From the NCBI RefSeq assembly GCF_010730745.1, contig NZ_AP022615.1, forward strand, positions 1,984,001-2,048,000: a stretch of DNA of 64,000 bases. Direction: 5' to 3'. The notes beneath the pieces are model-generated. The model had not been told where the DNA came from. It was given only the letters and a program-made list of their open reading frames with translations, and did not search any database. The stretch comes from Mycobacterium heidelbergense. GTDB lineage: Bacteria > Actinomycetota > Actinomycetes > Mycobacteriales > Mycobacteriaceae. The position numbers and the translations under genes are program-made. Below are positions 52,905-60,355 of the stretch, one piece after another; position 1 is the stretch's first letter; each line of letters opens with the position of its first letter.

Positions 52905-53455
52905 GCGTCCACCCTCCAGTTCCCGTCGACCAGGCTCAGCTGGTTCCAGCACGCGGTCCGCTGGCTGATGCGGTCCAGCGTCGGGTCCAGCTGCGCGAGC
53001 AGGGCGGTGTTGAATGCGTCGTGTGACACCAAAACGATTGGACCGGGCCCAAGTTCGGCGACCAGCTCGAGAAACGCTCGCCGAGCCCGCTCGGCGAGCG
53101 CCGCGTGGCTCTCGACACCAGGCGCGGAATCAACGCTGCCGTAACGGCGTTCGACATCCTCCCGATGAAGGCCGGTCATGGGTCCGTAGTCGCGGTCGGT
53201 GAGCCGCGCATCGACGGTGACCGGTGCGTCGGCCGCGGAGCCGATCGCCCGCGCGGTCGCGACCGCCCGCTGCAGCGGGCTGGATACCACCGCCTTGGGG
53301 TGTCGGGCGGCCAGCGCCTCGGCCAGCCGGGAGACTTCGGCGATACCCACTTCGTCCAGGGGCGGGTCGCTCAGGCCACGCAGTCGCCCCTCGGCGTTGA
53401 GCGCGGTGCGCCCGTGCCGGGCCAAATAGACCCGGGCCGCGCCGCCGGAGTTCAC
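52883..53455 (-). CDS. Histidine phosphatase (phosphoglycerate-mutase-like) superfamily protein
   Basis: The 190-residue protein has the active-site motif VYLARHGRTALNAEGRLRG, the second Arg in SSPLQRAVATA, Glu in PGVESHAAL and the second His in VLVSHDAFNT. It is a cofactor-independent phosphatase fold acting on phosphosugars or other phosphoesters. GTG 53455 overlaps the UspA stop by 4 nt (GTGA), so both are controlled by riboswitch 9. It might serve phosphometabolite repair when fluoride inhibits glycolysis, which is inference. Confidence 0.8.
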   Translation of the reverse strand: MNSGGAARVYLARHGRTALNAEGRLRGLSDPPLDEVGIAEVSRLAEALAARHPKAVVSSPLQRAVATARAIGSAADAPVTVDARLTDRDYGPMTGLHREDVERRYGSVDSAPGVESHAALAERARRAFLELVAELGPGPIVLVSHDAFNTALLAQLDPTLDRISQRTACWNQLSLVDGNWRVDAYDLVAE

Positions 53456-53889
53456 AGGCTGTCCGCGAACTCGGGAACCACGGCAACCGGTCGGGTGCTG
53501 TGGCGCAAAAGGTTTCGCGTCACCGTGCCGCTCACAATGTGGCTCAGGGCCGGGCCGATGCCGTGCTGCGGCCGGCCAACGACGATCAACCTCGCCGCGC
53601 AGTCATCCGCGGTCTTGAGGAGCGCCTTGACCGGGTCGCCGGTCAGGAGGTGATAAGCCCACTCCACATGGGTCGCGTCCAGGGCCTCCCCGACGTGTTG
53701 ACGCTCGGCGCTGAGCCTTCGCTCGACGGCCTCGGCCGACCCGGTCGACGTGCCGGAAATGGCGCTGTCGGACATATCCACGACGTGCACGACGTGAACA
53801 GGCACGTTCAGGGCGCCGGCGAGCTCGGCGGCGAAGAGCACTGCGGCCCGGCTGGCCGGGTGGCGGTCATATCCGACGACCAATGACAT
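53452..53889 (-). CDS. Universal stress protein (UspA family)
   Basis: The 145-residue single-domain Usp starts MSLVVGYDRHPASRAAVLFA and has the ATP-binding signature GRPQHGIGPALSHIVSGTVT followed by CTRPVAVVP-like RHSTRPVAVVP. ATG 53889 is chosen over GTG 53907 because GGGAGT lies 5 nt upstream. That RBS can pair with the riboswitch 3' strand. Usp proteins bind ATP and aid survival under stress; uspA is among genes known to follow crcB motifs. It is coupled to the histidine phosphatase. Confidence 0.85.
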   Translation of the reverse strand: MSLVVGYDRHPASRAAVLFAAELAGALNVPVHVVHVVDMSDSAISGTSTGSAEAVERRLSAERQHVGEALDATHVEWAYHLLTGDPVKALLKTADDCAARLIVVGRPQHGIGPALSHIVSGTVTRNLLRHSTRPVAVVPEFADSL

Positions 53890-53923
53890 AGCGGACTCCC
53901 TGCCCACTGCTTGTCGAGCACCA

Positions 53924-53983
53924 CAGGAGCCATCAGCCGGGCCGGCGGTTTGGGCGGATTACCCAGGCGGAGATCCATCGCCT
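53924..53983 (-). promoter_or_regulatory. Fluoride riboswitch aptamer 9 before uspA
   Basis: Minus strand: AGGCGATGGATCTCCGCC, an inserted segment, AAACCGCC, then GGCTGATGG and CTCCTG. The 3' strand GGCTCCTG (53924-53931) pairs, with one bulge, with CAGGGAGTC (53894-53902), which holds the uspA RBS. TAACCT at 53991-53996 suits the -10. The extra segment after stem 1 makes this the least regular of the canonical copies. Confidence 0.75.
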
Positions 53984-54073
53984 CGCGACCAGGTTAACCT
54001 CCCGGCCCGGGTGGGGACCAGCGTCAATGTGATTGACCCGGCTCGAAACGGCCGCGTAGCCTGGAATGCGAAC

Positions 54074-54134
54074 AGGCGGTGGGGCTCGCATCCCGCAATC
54101 AACGGGTAGCCCGGCGGTTGCCAACGGTCCCTGG
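54074..54134 (+). promoter_or_regulatory. Fluoride-riboswitch-like aptamer 10 (G6-C38 variant)
   Basis: AGGCGGTGGGGCTCGC gives the loop GGGGCT. A second stem CAAC/GTTG with inner GGG/CCC leads to GCCAACGG and GGTCCC, which can pair with the loop with two wobbles. The end CCTGG pairs with CCAGG (54195-54199), which leads into the AGGAG RBS of ATG 54208. It is the most diverged copy; support comes from the shared G6/C38 change and the RBS-masking strand. Confidence 0.5.
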
Positions 54135-54207
54135 GAGTTGATCAGCGCCGATCATCGCGGCGTGCCGAGATGCGGGCCGCGGATCGGAAGTGGACCAGGA
54201 GCCGACC

Positions 54208-55080
54208 ATGAATCGATCACCGCTGCCGTTGCGGGTACCGTCGCCCGGCCAAGTGTTCGCACATTCGGTGCTTTCCCCGCCGTCCCGCATCGCGATCGCG
54301 GGCGACTGGCATGCCGACACCGCCTACGCGGTTGCGGCGATCGAACACGCCGCCAAGCGCAACGCGACCGTGCTGCTTCACCTCGGCGACTTCGGCTACA
54401 ACTTCACCGACCAGTACCTGGATTCGCTTGACGACGCGCTCGAGCGCTGCGGGATCGTCCTGGGTTTCGTCGACGGCAACCACGAGAACTTCGACCGGCT
54501 GCTCAGCTGGCCCGTCGACGCCGATGGACTCCGCCACCTACGCGACCGCGTCGTCCACCTGCCGCGAGGGTTTCGATGGCAATGGGCGCAGACCCGGTGT
54601 TTGGCCCTGGGCGGCGCCTATTCCATCGACCGATTCCTGCGCAAACCCGGACGGTCGTGGTGGGCGCAGGAATGGATCACATCGCGGCAAGCTCGTGACG
54701 CCGCGGCCGACGGACCCGCGGACGCGATGTTCTGCCACGACTGTCCCGCGGGAATCACGGTTCCCGGTGCGGCGCGCGACCGGTTCGGGTTTCCGGCACA
54801 GGAGCTACGGCGTTCCGAGCTCTACCGGGTGCGGTTGCGCTCGGTCGTCGACGCGGTTCGTCCAGCTCGACTGTGGCACGGGCACTTTCACCACCGCTAC
54901 CAATCGGTGCTCCGCGGCGACGGATACCGAACCGTGGTGGATGGGTTGGGTAAGAATGGCGGCCCGATCGACAACAACATGGTGGTGGTCAACCTCGCGG
55001 AACTGGGGGTTCACCGGCTCAGCACCGGTCACCGCGCCCGGCCCGCGTCGGACTTGACCAAGCGAATAGCCGTTGGTTAA
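54208..55080 (+). CDS. Calcineurin-like metallophosphoesterase
   Basis: The 290-residue protein has the dimetal motifs GDWH, LLHLGDFGYN, FVDGNHENFD and the C-terminal LWHGHFHHRY. It hydrolyses phosphoesters or cyclic nucleotides with a two-metal centre; the substrate is not evident. ATG 54208 is chosen over GTG 54190 because AGGAG lies 6 nt upstream, in the strand predicted to be masked by variant riboswitch 10. Fluoride is a known inhibitor of many metal-dependent phosphoryl-transfer enzymes, so induction may compensate. Confidence 0.85.
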   Translation: MNRSPLPLRVPSPGQVFAHSVLSPPSRIAIAGDWHADTAYAVAAIEHAAKRNATVLLHLGDFGYNFTDQYLDSLDDALERCGIVLGFVDGNHENFDRLLSWPVDADGLRHLRDRVVHLPRGFRWQWAQTRCLALGGAYSIDRFLRKPGRSWWAQEWITSRQARDAAADGPADAMFCHDCPAGITVPGAARDRFGFPAQELRRSELYRVRLRSVVDAVRPARLWHGHFHHRYQSVLRGDGYRTVVDGLGKNGGPIDNNMVVVNLAELGVHRLSTGHRARPASDLTKRIAVG

Positions 55081-55082
55081 CT
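55054..55082 (+). promoter_or_regulatory. Promoter for riboswitch 11 inside the end of the phosphoesterase gene
   Basis: TTGACC (55054-55059) and TTAACT (55077-55082) with a 17-nt spacer form a good sigma-A type promoter. Its -10 box overlaps the TAA stop of the phosphoesterase gene and places the start just before the aptamer at 55088. Confidence 0.6.
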
Positions 55083-55087
55083 GGCAT

Positions 55088-55148
55088 CGGCGATGGCGCT
55101 CGCCGGAAAGCTCTGCTTTCGAACCGCCACACGGCTGATGGCACCTGC
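55088..55148 (+). promoter_or_regulatory. Fluoride riboswitch aptamer 11 before Nudix/hyc operon 2
   Basis: Stem CGGCG/CGCCG encloses ATGGCGCT. An extra GAAAGC/GCTTTC hairpin follows, then AACCGCC, GGCTGATGG and CACCTGC. CACCTGCGA (55142-55150) is complementary over 9 bp to TCGCAGGTG (55161-55169), forming the alternative hairpin. Its loop holds AGGAG. The main pairing rule of the family is kept with different bases, so it is not a recent copy of riboswitches 3-6. Confidence 0.85.
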
Positions 55149-55216
55149 GAACGCAAGGAGTCGCAGGTGGCTTGTGTCCTTTGTCGCGCCGGTCCGGTGC
55201 TCGTGGCGGCATCGTG

Positions 55217-55672
55217 ATGACGTCGGTAGACGATTCTTTGGTCGAATTACGTTGCGCTGTAGCGATCGTCCGCAGGGATGCGGTGCTTCTGCTGCAGCGC
55301 GATCTGGGTGACTGGGTGCTGCCCGGCGGCCGGCCCCGTCCGCACGAGAGCATGGGCTCGTGTGTGCGGCGGGAGGCCCGCGAAGAGACCGGCCTGGACA
55401 TTCAACCCGTTGGCTGCGCACTGGTTCTGGAAGTCAACGACCCGCAGACCCACCGCCGTATCGTCGAATTGGTCTTCCTCGCAGACGAGTTCGATACCGC
55501 CGCACCGATAACGGGCGAGCCCGGGCGGCGGCCGACATGGGTGTGTTGGGACGATCTGAAAGACGTGGTGCTACACCCGCCCATCGCCGGTTTCCTCCGG
55601 GACCTATCGCGAGGCGGCGGTAAGCACGCCCGCTATCTGGGCAACCTGTGGCGCCCCGGGGCGGTCATCTGA
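55217..55672 (+). CDS. Nudix hydrolase
   Basis: The 151-residue protein has the Nudix box GRPRPHESMGSCVRREAREE followed by TGL, with the catalytic REAREE. Nudix enzymes cleave nucleoside diphosphates linked to other moieties. ATG 55217 is used; a TTG at 55172 in the same frame is nearer to the riboswitch AGGAG and cannot be excluded. The stop overlaps the next ATG (TGATG), so the Nudix gene leads the second hyc operon and may be its entry point for ribosomes. Confidence 0.8.
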   Translation: MTSVDDSLVELRCAVAIVRRDAVLLLQRDLGDWVLPGGRPRPHESMGSCVRREAREETGLDIQPVGCALVLEVNDPQTHRRIVELVFLADEFDTAAPITGEPGRRPTWVCWDDLKDVVLHPPIAGFLRDLSRGGGKHARYLGNLWRPGAVI

Positions 55673-56631
55673 TGACGACTCTGCCGTTACCGGTCATCCA
55701 GGGGTTGCAGGTGATCACCGTCGCCGGCGGGGCGCCCGGACTCAGTGGCTTCATCGCCTGGTTCGAGGCCCGCCTGCAGGGCCGCCGCGGGCCACGGATC
55801 CTGCAACCGTATTTCGACCTCCGAAAGCTCTTCGGGAAGGAAACCCTGGCGCCGCATGGCGCGAGCCCGTTTTTCCGGCTGGCGCCGCTGGCTTCCTTCG
55901 CCTGCTATCTCACCGTTCCGATGCTGATACCGGTGCTCACCAGCTACGCCCTGCCACTGGGCTACATGGGCGACATCCAGGGAGGCGGGTTGATCCTGGC
56001 ATTCGCGAGCTTCCTGGTCGCCGCCGCCGCCGCCGAAACCGGTGACGCCTACGCACAGCTGGCATCGAGCCGCGCCAAAACCTTCGCCGCCATCACCGAA
56101 CCGGTCGTGCTGCTCGTCGTGTTCACCGTGGCGTTGATCACGACGACCGATCTGCCCTACGTCCTGGGCGCCACCGTGCGCAGCGGCCCCGATCAGATCG
56201 TGCGTCCGGCGCACCTGCTGGCCTCGGCGGCGCTGTTCCTGGTGATTCTGTACGAGACGGCCCGCATACCGGTCGAAACACACACCGGCACAACAGAGTT
56301 CGGCATGATCGAAACGGGGCGTCCCTTCGAGCATTCCGGGCCGGACCTGGCCCTGTTGCATTGGGGCGCCGCGGCCAAGCAATTCGTGCTCTATGTGATC
56401 TTGCTCGATGTCTTCGTCGCCCCGTGGGGAATGGCGTCGAGCACAGACGCGGTCGCGGTGGGATTGGCGATCGTTGCGCTGTTGGCCAAGGCCGCGCTGC
56501 TGGGCTGCGTCGTCGCCGTCATCGACAACAGCTACGCCAAGCTGCGACTGTTCAAGATCACCGAATTCGTCTCGGCCGCCTTGCTGTTGGCGATCCTGGC
56601 ACTGTTCACCCTCTACTTGGGAGGCGGCTGA
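55672..56631 (+). CDS. hycD: HycD/NuoH-like membrane subunit of complex 2
   Basis: The 319-residue membrane protein matches the complex-1 HycD in length and signatures: RRGPRILQPYFDLRKLFGKE, ETARIPVETHTGTTEFGMIE and GRPFEHSGPDLALLHWG. Divergence is considerable, so the two operons are old paralogues. It starts within the Nudix stop codon and ends within the hycP start (TGATG), showing full translational coupling. Confidence 0.9.
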   Translation: MTTLPLPVIQGLQVITVAGGAPGLSGFIAWFEARLQGRRGPRILQPYFDLRKLFGKETLAPHGASPFFRLAPLASFACYLTVPMLIPVLTSYALPLGYMGDIQGGGLILAFASFLVAAAAAETGDAYAQLASSRAKTFAAITEPVVLLVVFTVALITTTDLPYVLGATVRSGPDQIVRPAHLLASAALFLVILYETARIPVETHTGTTEFGMIETGRPFEHSGPDLALLHWGAAAKQFVLYVILLDVFVAPWGMASSTDAVAVGLAIVALLAKAALLGCVVAVIDNSYAKLRLFKITEFVSAALLLAILALFTLYLGGG

Positions 56632-57314
56632 TGATCGCGGTGGCGACCAGTGAATCCGTTCCGACCGTATACGAAGGGGTCGCGAACACGGTGGCGCTGA
56701 TCGTGCTGCTGCTCGAGTTCGGGATGCTGCGCGCCGCGCTGCTGCGTGGGCAAGTGCGCCTGTACGCCGGGCAGTCGCTGGCCGTCAGCGTGCTGGCCGC
56801 CGTCGTCGCGTTCGGGCGCGACGTTCCCGAACTGTATGCGCTTGCGGTGCTTTCGCTGTTGCTGAAGGTCGTCGCAGTGCCGCTGCTGGTGGTGGGGCTG
56901 TTGCGTGAAGCAAACCAGGAGATCGCCGGCAGCGGCGCGCTCGGCGTGGCAAACGAGGTGCTGATCTCGATCGCCGTGGCGGCGTTCGGGTTCTTCTCCG
57001 TCGGCGTGCTTGGCATTCATTCCCCCGTACTTCCCACGGCCGCGCTGAGCCTGTCGGTGGCCGTGATCTTGGTGGCCTTCATCCTGATGATCGTCCGTCG
57101 CGACGTCGTCAGCCAGGCCATCGGGTTCTTCTCACTGGAAAACGGTGTCTCGCTGGCGAGCTTGGTGGTGGCCGCCGGCATGCCGCTCATCCTCGAGGTT
57201 GCGTTCCTGTTCGATCTTCTGGTTGCGGTGGTGGTTTTCGGGGTTTTGATGCGTACCCATCACCGACGAACACAGTCGCTGTCCACCCAGACGCTCGACC
57301 GGCTGCGGGGATAG
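56631..57314 (+). CDS. hycP: HycP/HyfE-like membrane subunit of complex 2
   Basis: The 227-residue protein has about seven membrane helices and the NuoK-like segment DVVSQAIGFFSLENGVSLAS with its membrane Glu. Order and size match HycP of complex 1. ATG 56631 lies in the hycD stop. The frame that begins at 56361 is an extension into hycD and is rejected. Confidence 0.85.
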   Translation: MIAVATSESVPTVYEGVANTVALIVLLLEFGMLRAALLRGQVRLYAGQSLAVSVLAAVVAFGRDVPELYALAVLSLLLKVVAVPLLVVGLLREANQEIAGSGALGVANEVLISIAVAAFGFFSVGVLGIHSPVLPTAALSLSVAVILVAFILMIVRRDVVSQAIGFFSLENGVSLASLVVAAGMPLILEVAFLFDLLVAVVVFGVLMRTHHRRTQSLSTQTLDRLRG

Positions 57315-57317
57315 CCC

Positions 57318-58829
57318 ATGTCCGTAATGATGGTGGTACTCGTCATCATGCCGCTGGCCACCACGCTGGTCTGCCTGCGCGCCCCGCATCGCGTCGCGGC
57401 GATGGTGACCGCGCTCACCGGCATCGTCAGTTTCGTGCTGGCCGTTGCGCTGGTGCCCGCCGCCCTCGACCACACCCTCACCGCGTTGCACTACCTGCGC
57501 GCCGATTCGTTGTCGCTGATCTTTGTGCTCGGCACCACGTTCTTGTACGCCACCGTCGGAATCTATTCCGTCGGTTACCTCGCCGACGAGGAGCGCGCGG
57601 TGCGCTCGGGTCCCGCCGAGGGGCAAGCCTTGTTCGCCCGCCACAGTGCCCGATTTTATGTCGGCCTGAACGCGTTCGCGTGGTCGATGATCTGCGCGCC
57701 GCTGGTGAATGGTCTTGCCTTGTTGTGGATTGCCGTCGAAATCACGACGGTCATTTCGGCGCTGCTGGTGGCGTTGGACAACACCGAAGGCGCCACCGAG
57801 GCCGCGTGGAAGTACGTGCTGATCGCCTCGTCCGGGCTGGGGATTGGCCTGCTGGCCACCATCTTCATGTACTACGCGGGGGCCCAGGTCTTGGGACAGT
57901 CCTATGACCTGGCGTTCGACCCGCTGATCCGCGCCGCCGCCCAATCACCGCACACCCCGGTGCGCCTGGCGTTCGTGCTGGCGGTGGTGGGATACGGCAC
58001 CAAGGTGGGTTTCTTTCCGGTACATACCTGGCTACCCGACGCGCACGCCGAGGCGCCGACGCCGGTGTCGGCGCTGCTGTCAGGGTCACTGCTGGCGGTC
58101 AGTTTCTATGCGATCCTGCGGTATTACCAGATCACCGTGGCGTCGCTGGGGCCACGCTTCCCCCAGACGGTGCTGCTCGTTTTCGGTGTGCTGTCGCTGC
58201 TCTTGGCCGCGCTGTATCTGCTCGAGCAGCGGGATATCAAACGGCTGCTGGCCTATTCGAGCGTCGAGCACATGGGCATACTGGCGATCGGCATGAGCTT
58301 CGGCGTGCCGATCGCCCTGTCCGGCGTCCTGTTACACGTGCTGGCCCACGCCGCCGCCAAGGGCAACGCGTTCATGGGCGCCGGGGTGCTGGTGCGCAAG
58401 TTCGGGACCAAGGAACTGGCCCGAATGGCCGACGGCATCGGTGTCCTACCGTGGTCGGGTCCGCTGTTCTTGATCGCCGTCCTGGCGTTATCGGCCATGC
58501 CGCCCTTCGGCTTGTTCCGCAGCGAATTCCAGATTGTCTCCGGCGGATTTTCCCACCCCCGCAATGCGGCGGCGGCCGCGCTCGTCTGTCTGGTCACCCT
58601 GGCTTTTCTCGGCCTGACATTGGCGACCACCCGAATCCTCTTCCGCCCCAGGCCCATCGACCTGACCGCCGCCGAGCCCTCCCAGATCCGAGGTGAGCCA
58701 AACCGCTGGATGGTGACCCCCGTCATCGCCGGGGTGCTGGTGCTGCTGGTGTTGGGACTCGCGCCGCCATCGGATCTGGTCAGCCTGCTCAACCACGGCG
58801 CCAGCGAGCTCGCGGTGGGTTCGCGGTGA
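57318..58829 (+). CDS. hycQ: HycQ/HyfF antiporter-like subunit of complex 2
   Basis: The 503-residue membrane protein keeps the antiporter motifs IAVEITTVISALLVAL (helix-5 Glu), GYGTKVGFFPVHTWLPDAH (helix-7 Lys) and YSSVEHMGILAIGMSFG. It is similar to complex-1 HycQ and to NuoN/MrpD. It begins 3 bp after hycP and overlaps hycE by GTGA. It probably moves protons or sodium. Confidence 0.9.
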   Translation: MSVMMVVLVIMPLATTLVCLRAPHRVAAMVTALTGIVSFVLAVALVPAALDHTLTALHYLRADSLSLIFVLGTTFLYATVGIYSVGYLADEERAVRSGPAEGQALFARHSARFYVGLNAFAWSMICAPLVNGLALLWIAVEITTVISALLVALDNTEGATEAAWKYVLIASSGLGIGLLATIFMYYAGAQVLGQSYDLAFDPLIRAAAQSPHTPVRLAFVLAVVGYGTKVGFFPVHTWLPDAHAEAPTPVSALLSGSLLAVSFYAILRYYQITVASLGPRFPQTVLLVFGVLSLLLAALYLLEQRDIKRLLAYSSVEHMGILAIGMSFGVPIALSGVLLHVLAHAAAKGNAFMGAGVLVRKFGTKELARMADGIGVLPWSGPLFLIAVLALSAMPPFGLFRSEFQIVSGGFSHPRNAAAAALVCLVTLAFLGLTLATTRILFRPRPIDLTAAEPSQIRGEPNRWMVTPVIAGVLVLLVLGLAPPSDLVSLLNHGASELAVGSR

Positions 58830-60355
58830 CTTTCGAGACCTCTTCGACCATGACCGACGCGGTCGACCTGCCGCTGGACCGCTGGCGCATGCAAGTGGTC
58901 GAACACGTCGCCCGCGGCTATCGCTTCGCCGGCGTGTACGCCTCCCACGATGCGGATACGGCACAGTTGCACGCCCTCCTGGTCGGCGGCGCCTGGGTCA
59001 GCTGCTTTCGGACGTGCCTGCCGCCGGACTCCGACGGCTCGACGTCCTACCCGGCGCTGACACCCGATGTGCCGGCGGCATTTTGGTATGAGCGGGCGCT
59101 GCACGACCTGTCCGGCGTGGTGCCCATCGGCCACCCCAGGCTCGACCCGCTGCTGTTGGCCCGCCAACCCGGGCAGCCTTCGCCGCGGCCCGGACATGTC
59201 GACCACGCCGCGCTGGAGCGGCACATCCACTCCAGCGCCACCGAGCCGCGTGGACCGGTCGACGTCGGCGGCGGCGGCGTCTTCACCTTGCCGCTTGGTC
59301 CGGTGCGATCCGGGGTGTACGAGTCCATCGAATTTCTCATCGAAACGCCCGGCGAGGACATACCCCACCTCAACATCCGACCGCACTACAAGCACCGCGG
59401 AATCGCCAAGCGGTTCGAGGCATTGCGTCTCGCCGACGGGATTCTGGTCGCCGAACGCGTGGAAGGAATTTCGTCGGTCGCGCACGCCCTGGCCTTCGCG
59501 CATGCGGCAGAGAATCTCACCGGTGCGCGCCCGCCGCGGCGGGCGCGGCTGGTTCGGGTGATCCATGCCGAACTCGAACGCATCGCCAACCATCTCGACG
59601 TGGTGACGCGCCTGTGCGACGCCGCGGGGCTCGCGGTCCCCTTCGCGCGGTTCGGCTGGCACAAAGAAAGCCTCATGCGATTGATATCCGCGCTGTGCGG
59701 CAACAGATTTGGCCGCTCGGTCGTACGCGTCGGAGGAATCGGCGCCCAACCGCGGTTGGCGCCGGCCGAGGTCTCCGCCCAACTGGCGGTGATCGTGCGC
59801 AGGATCCGTCATGACCGCGACGCGCTGATGGTGGACGCGTCGTTTCTCGACCGACTCCGGGGAACCGGGCGACTGGATCCATCGCTGGCCGCCTCACATG
59901 GCGCGCTGGGTCCGGTGGGCCGCGGGTCCGGCTGTGACGACGATGCGCGCAAACGCCCGTACGACGGCTACGCAGAACTTCCCGTTGTCGACGGCACCGT
60001 CGTCGACGATCAAGGCGACGCGCTGGCTCGGCTGCGGGTCCGCTGGGGTGAGATCGATATCGCCGCCGAACTGATCCGCCGCGCGTGCGATCGGCTGTCC
60101 CCGATCTCGGACACCGCGATCGCGGCACCGGTCGAGATGGCCGACGGTTTCGCGCTCGGCTGGTCCGAAGCCTCCCAGGGTGAGGTGCTCTACGGCCTGG
60201 AAGTCCGTGGTGGGACGATCCGGCGATGCTTTGCCCGGTCCGCCTCCCTGCACAACATGCTGCTCTTCCACGATGTGTTCGGCGGGGACATCTTTACCGA
60301 CTTCCCTTTCATAGAAGCAAGCTTCGGGCTGTGTTACGCCGGGGTGGCGATGTAA
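58826..60355 (+). CDS. hycE: HycE-like large subunit of complex 2 without [NiFe] ligands
   Basis: The 509-residue protein has the NuoC-like and NuoD-like parts (PLGPVRSGVYESIEFLIETP; HYKHRGIAKRFEALRLADG; IHAELERIANHLDVVTRL). The hydrogenase CxxC sites are replaced by VERVEGISSVAHALAF and DFPFIEASFGLCYAG, so [NiFe] cannot be bound in the known way. It preserves the HxxxG loop region (HYKHRG) better than complex-1 HycE. Quinone or another partner cannot be assigned. Confidence 0.85.
   Translation: MTFETSSTMTDAVDLPLDRWRMQVVEHVARGYRFAGVYASHDADTAQLHALLVGGAWVSCFRTCLPPDSDGSTSYPALTPDVPAAFWYERALHDLSGVVPIGHPRLDPLLLARQPGQPSPRPGHVDHAALERHIHSSATEPRGPVDVGGGGVFTLPLGPVRSGVYESIEFLIETPGEDIPHLNIRPHYKHRGIAKRFEALRLADGILVAERVEGISSVAHALAFAHAAENLTGARPPRRARLVRVIHAELERIANHLDVVTRLCDAAGLAVPFARFGWHKESLMRLISALCGNRFGRSVVRVGGIGAQPRLAPAEVSAQLAVIVRRIRHDRDALMVDASFLDRLRGTGRLDPSLAASHGALGPVGRGSGCDDDARKRPYDGYAELPVVDGTVVDDQGDALARLRVRWGEIDIAAELIRRACDRLSPISDTAIAAPVEMADGFALGWSEASQGEVLYGLEVRGGTIRRCFARSASLHNMLLFHDVFGGDIFTDFPFIEASFGLCYAGVAM

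Noticed and set aside
26957..55148. Simple dispersed DNA repeat or mobile element as explanation for the recurring motif
   Set aside because: Only the pairing pattern and a few fixed bases recur; stem sequences differ with compensating changes, each copy is oriented toward a downstream gene, and there are no terminal repeats or transposase genes.
36353..60355. Calling the hyc operons [NiFe] hydrogenases or formate hydrogenlyases
   Set aside because: Both HycE-like proteins lack the paired CxxC motifs that bind the metal centre, and no formate dehydrogenase or maturation genes are present.
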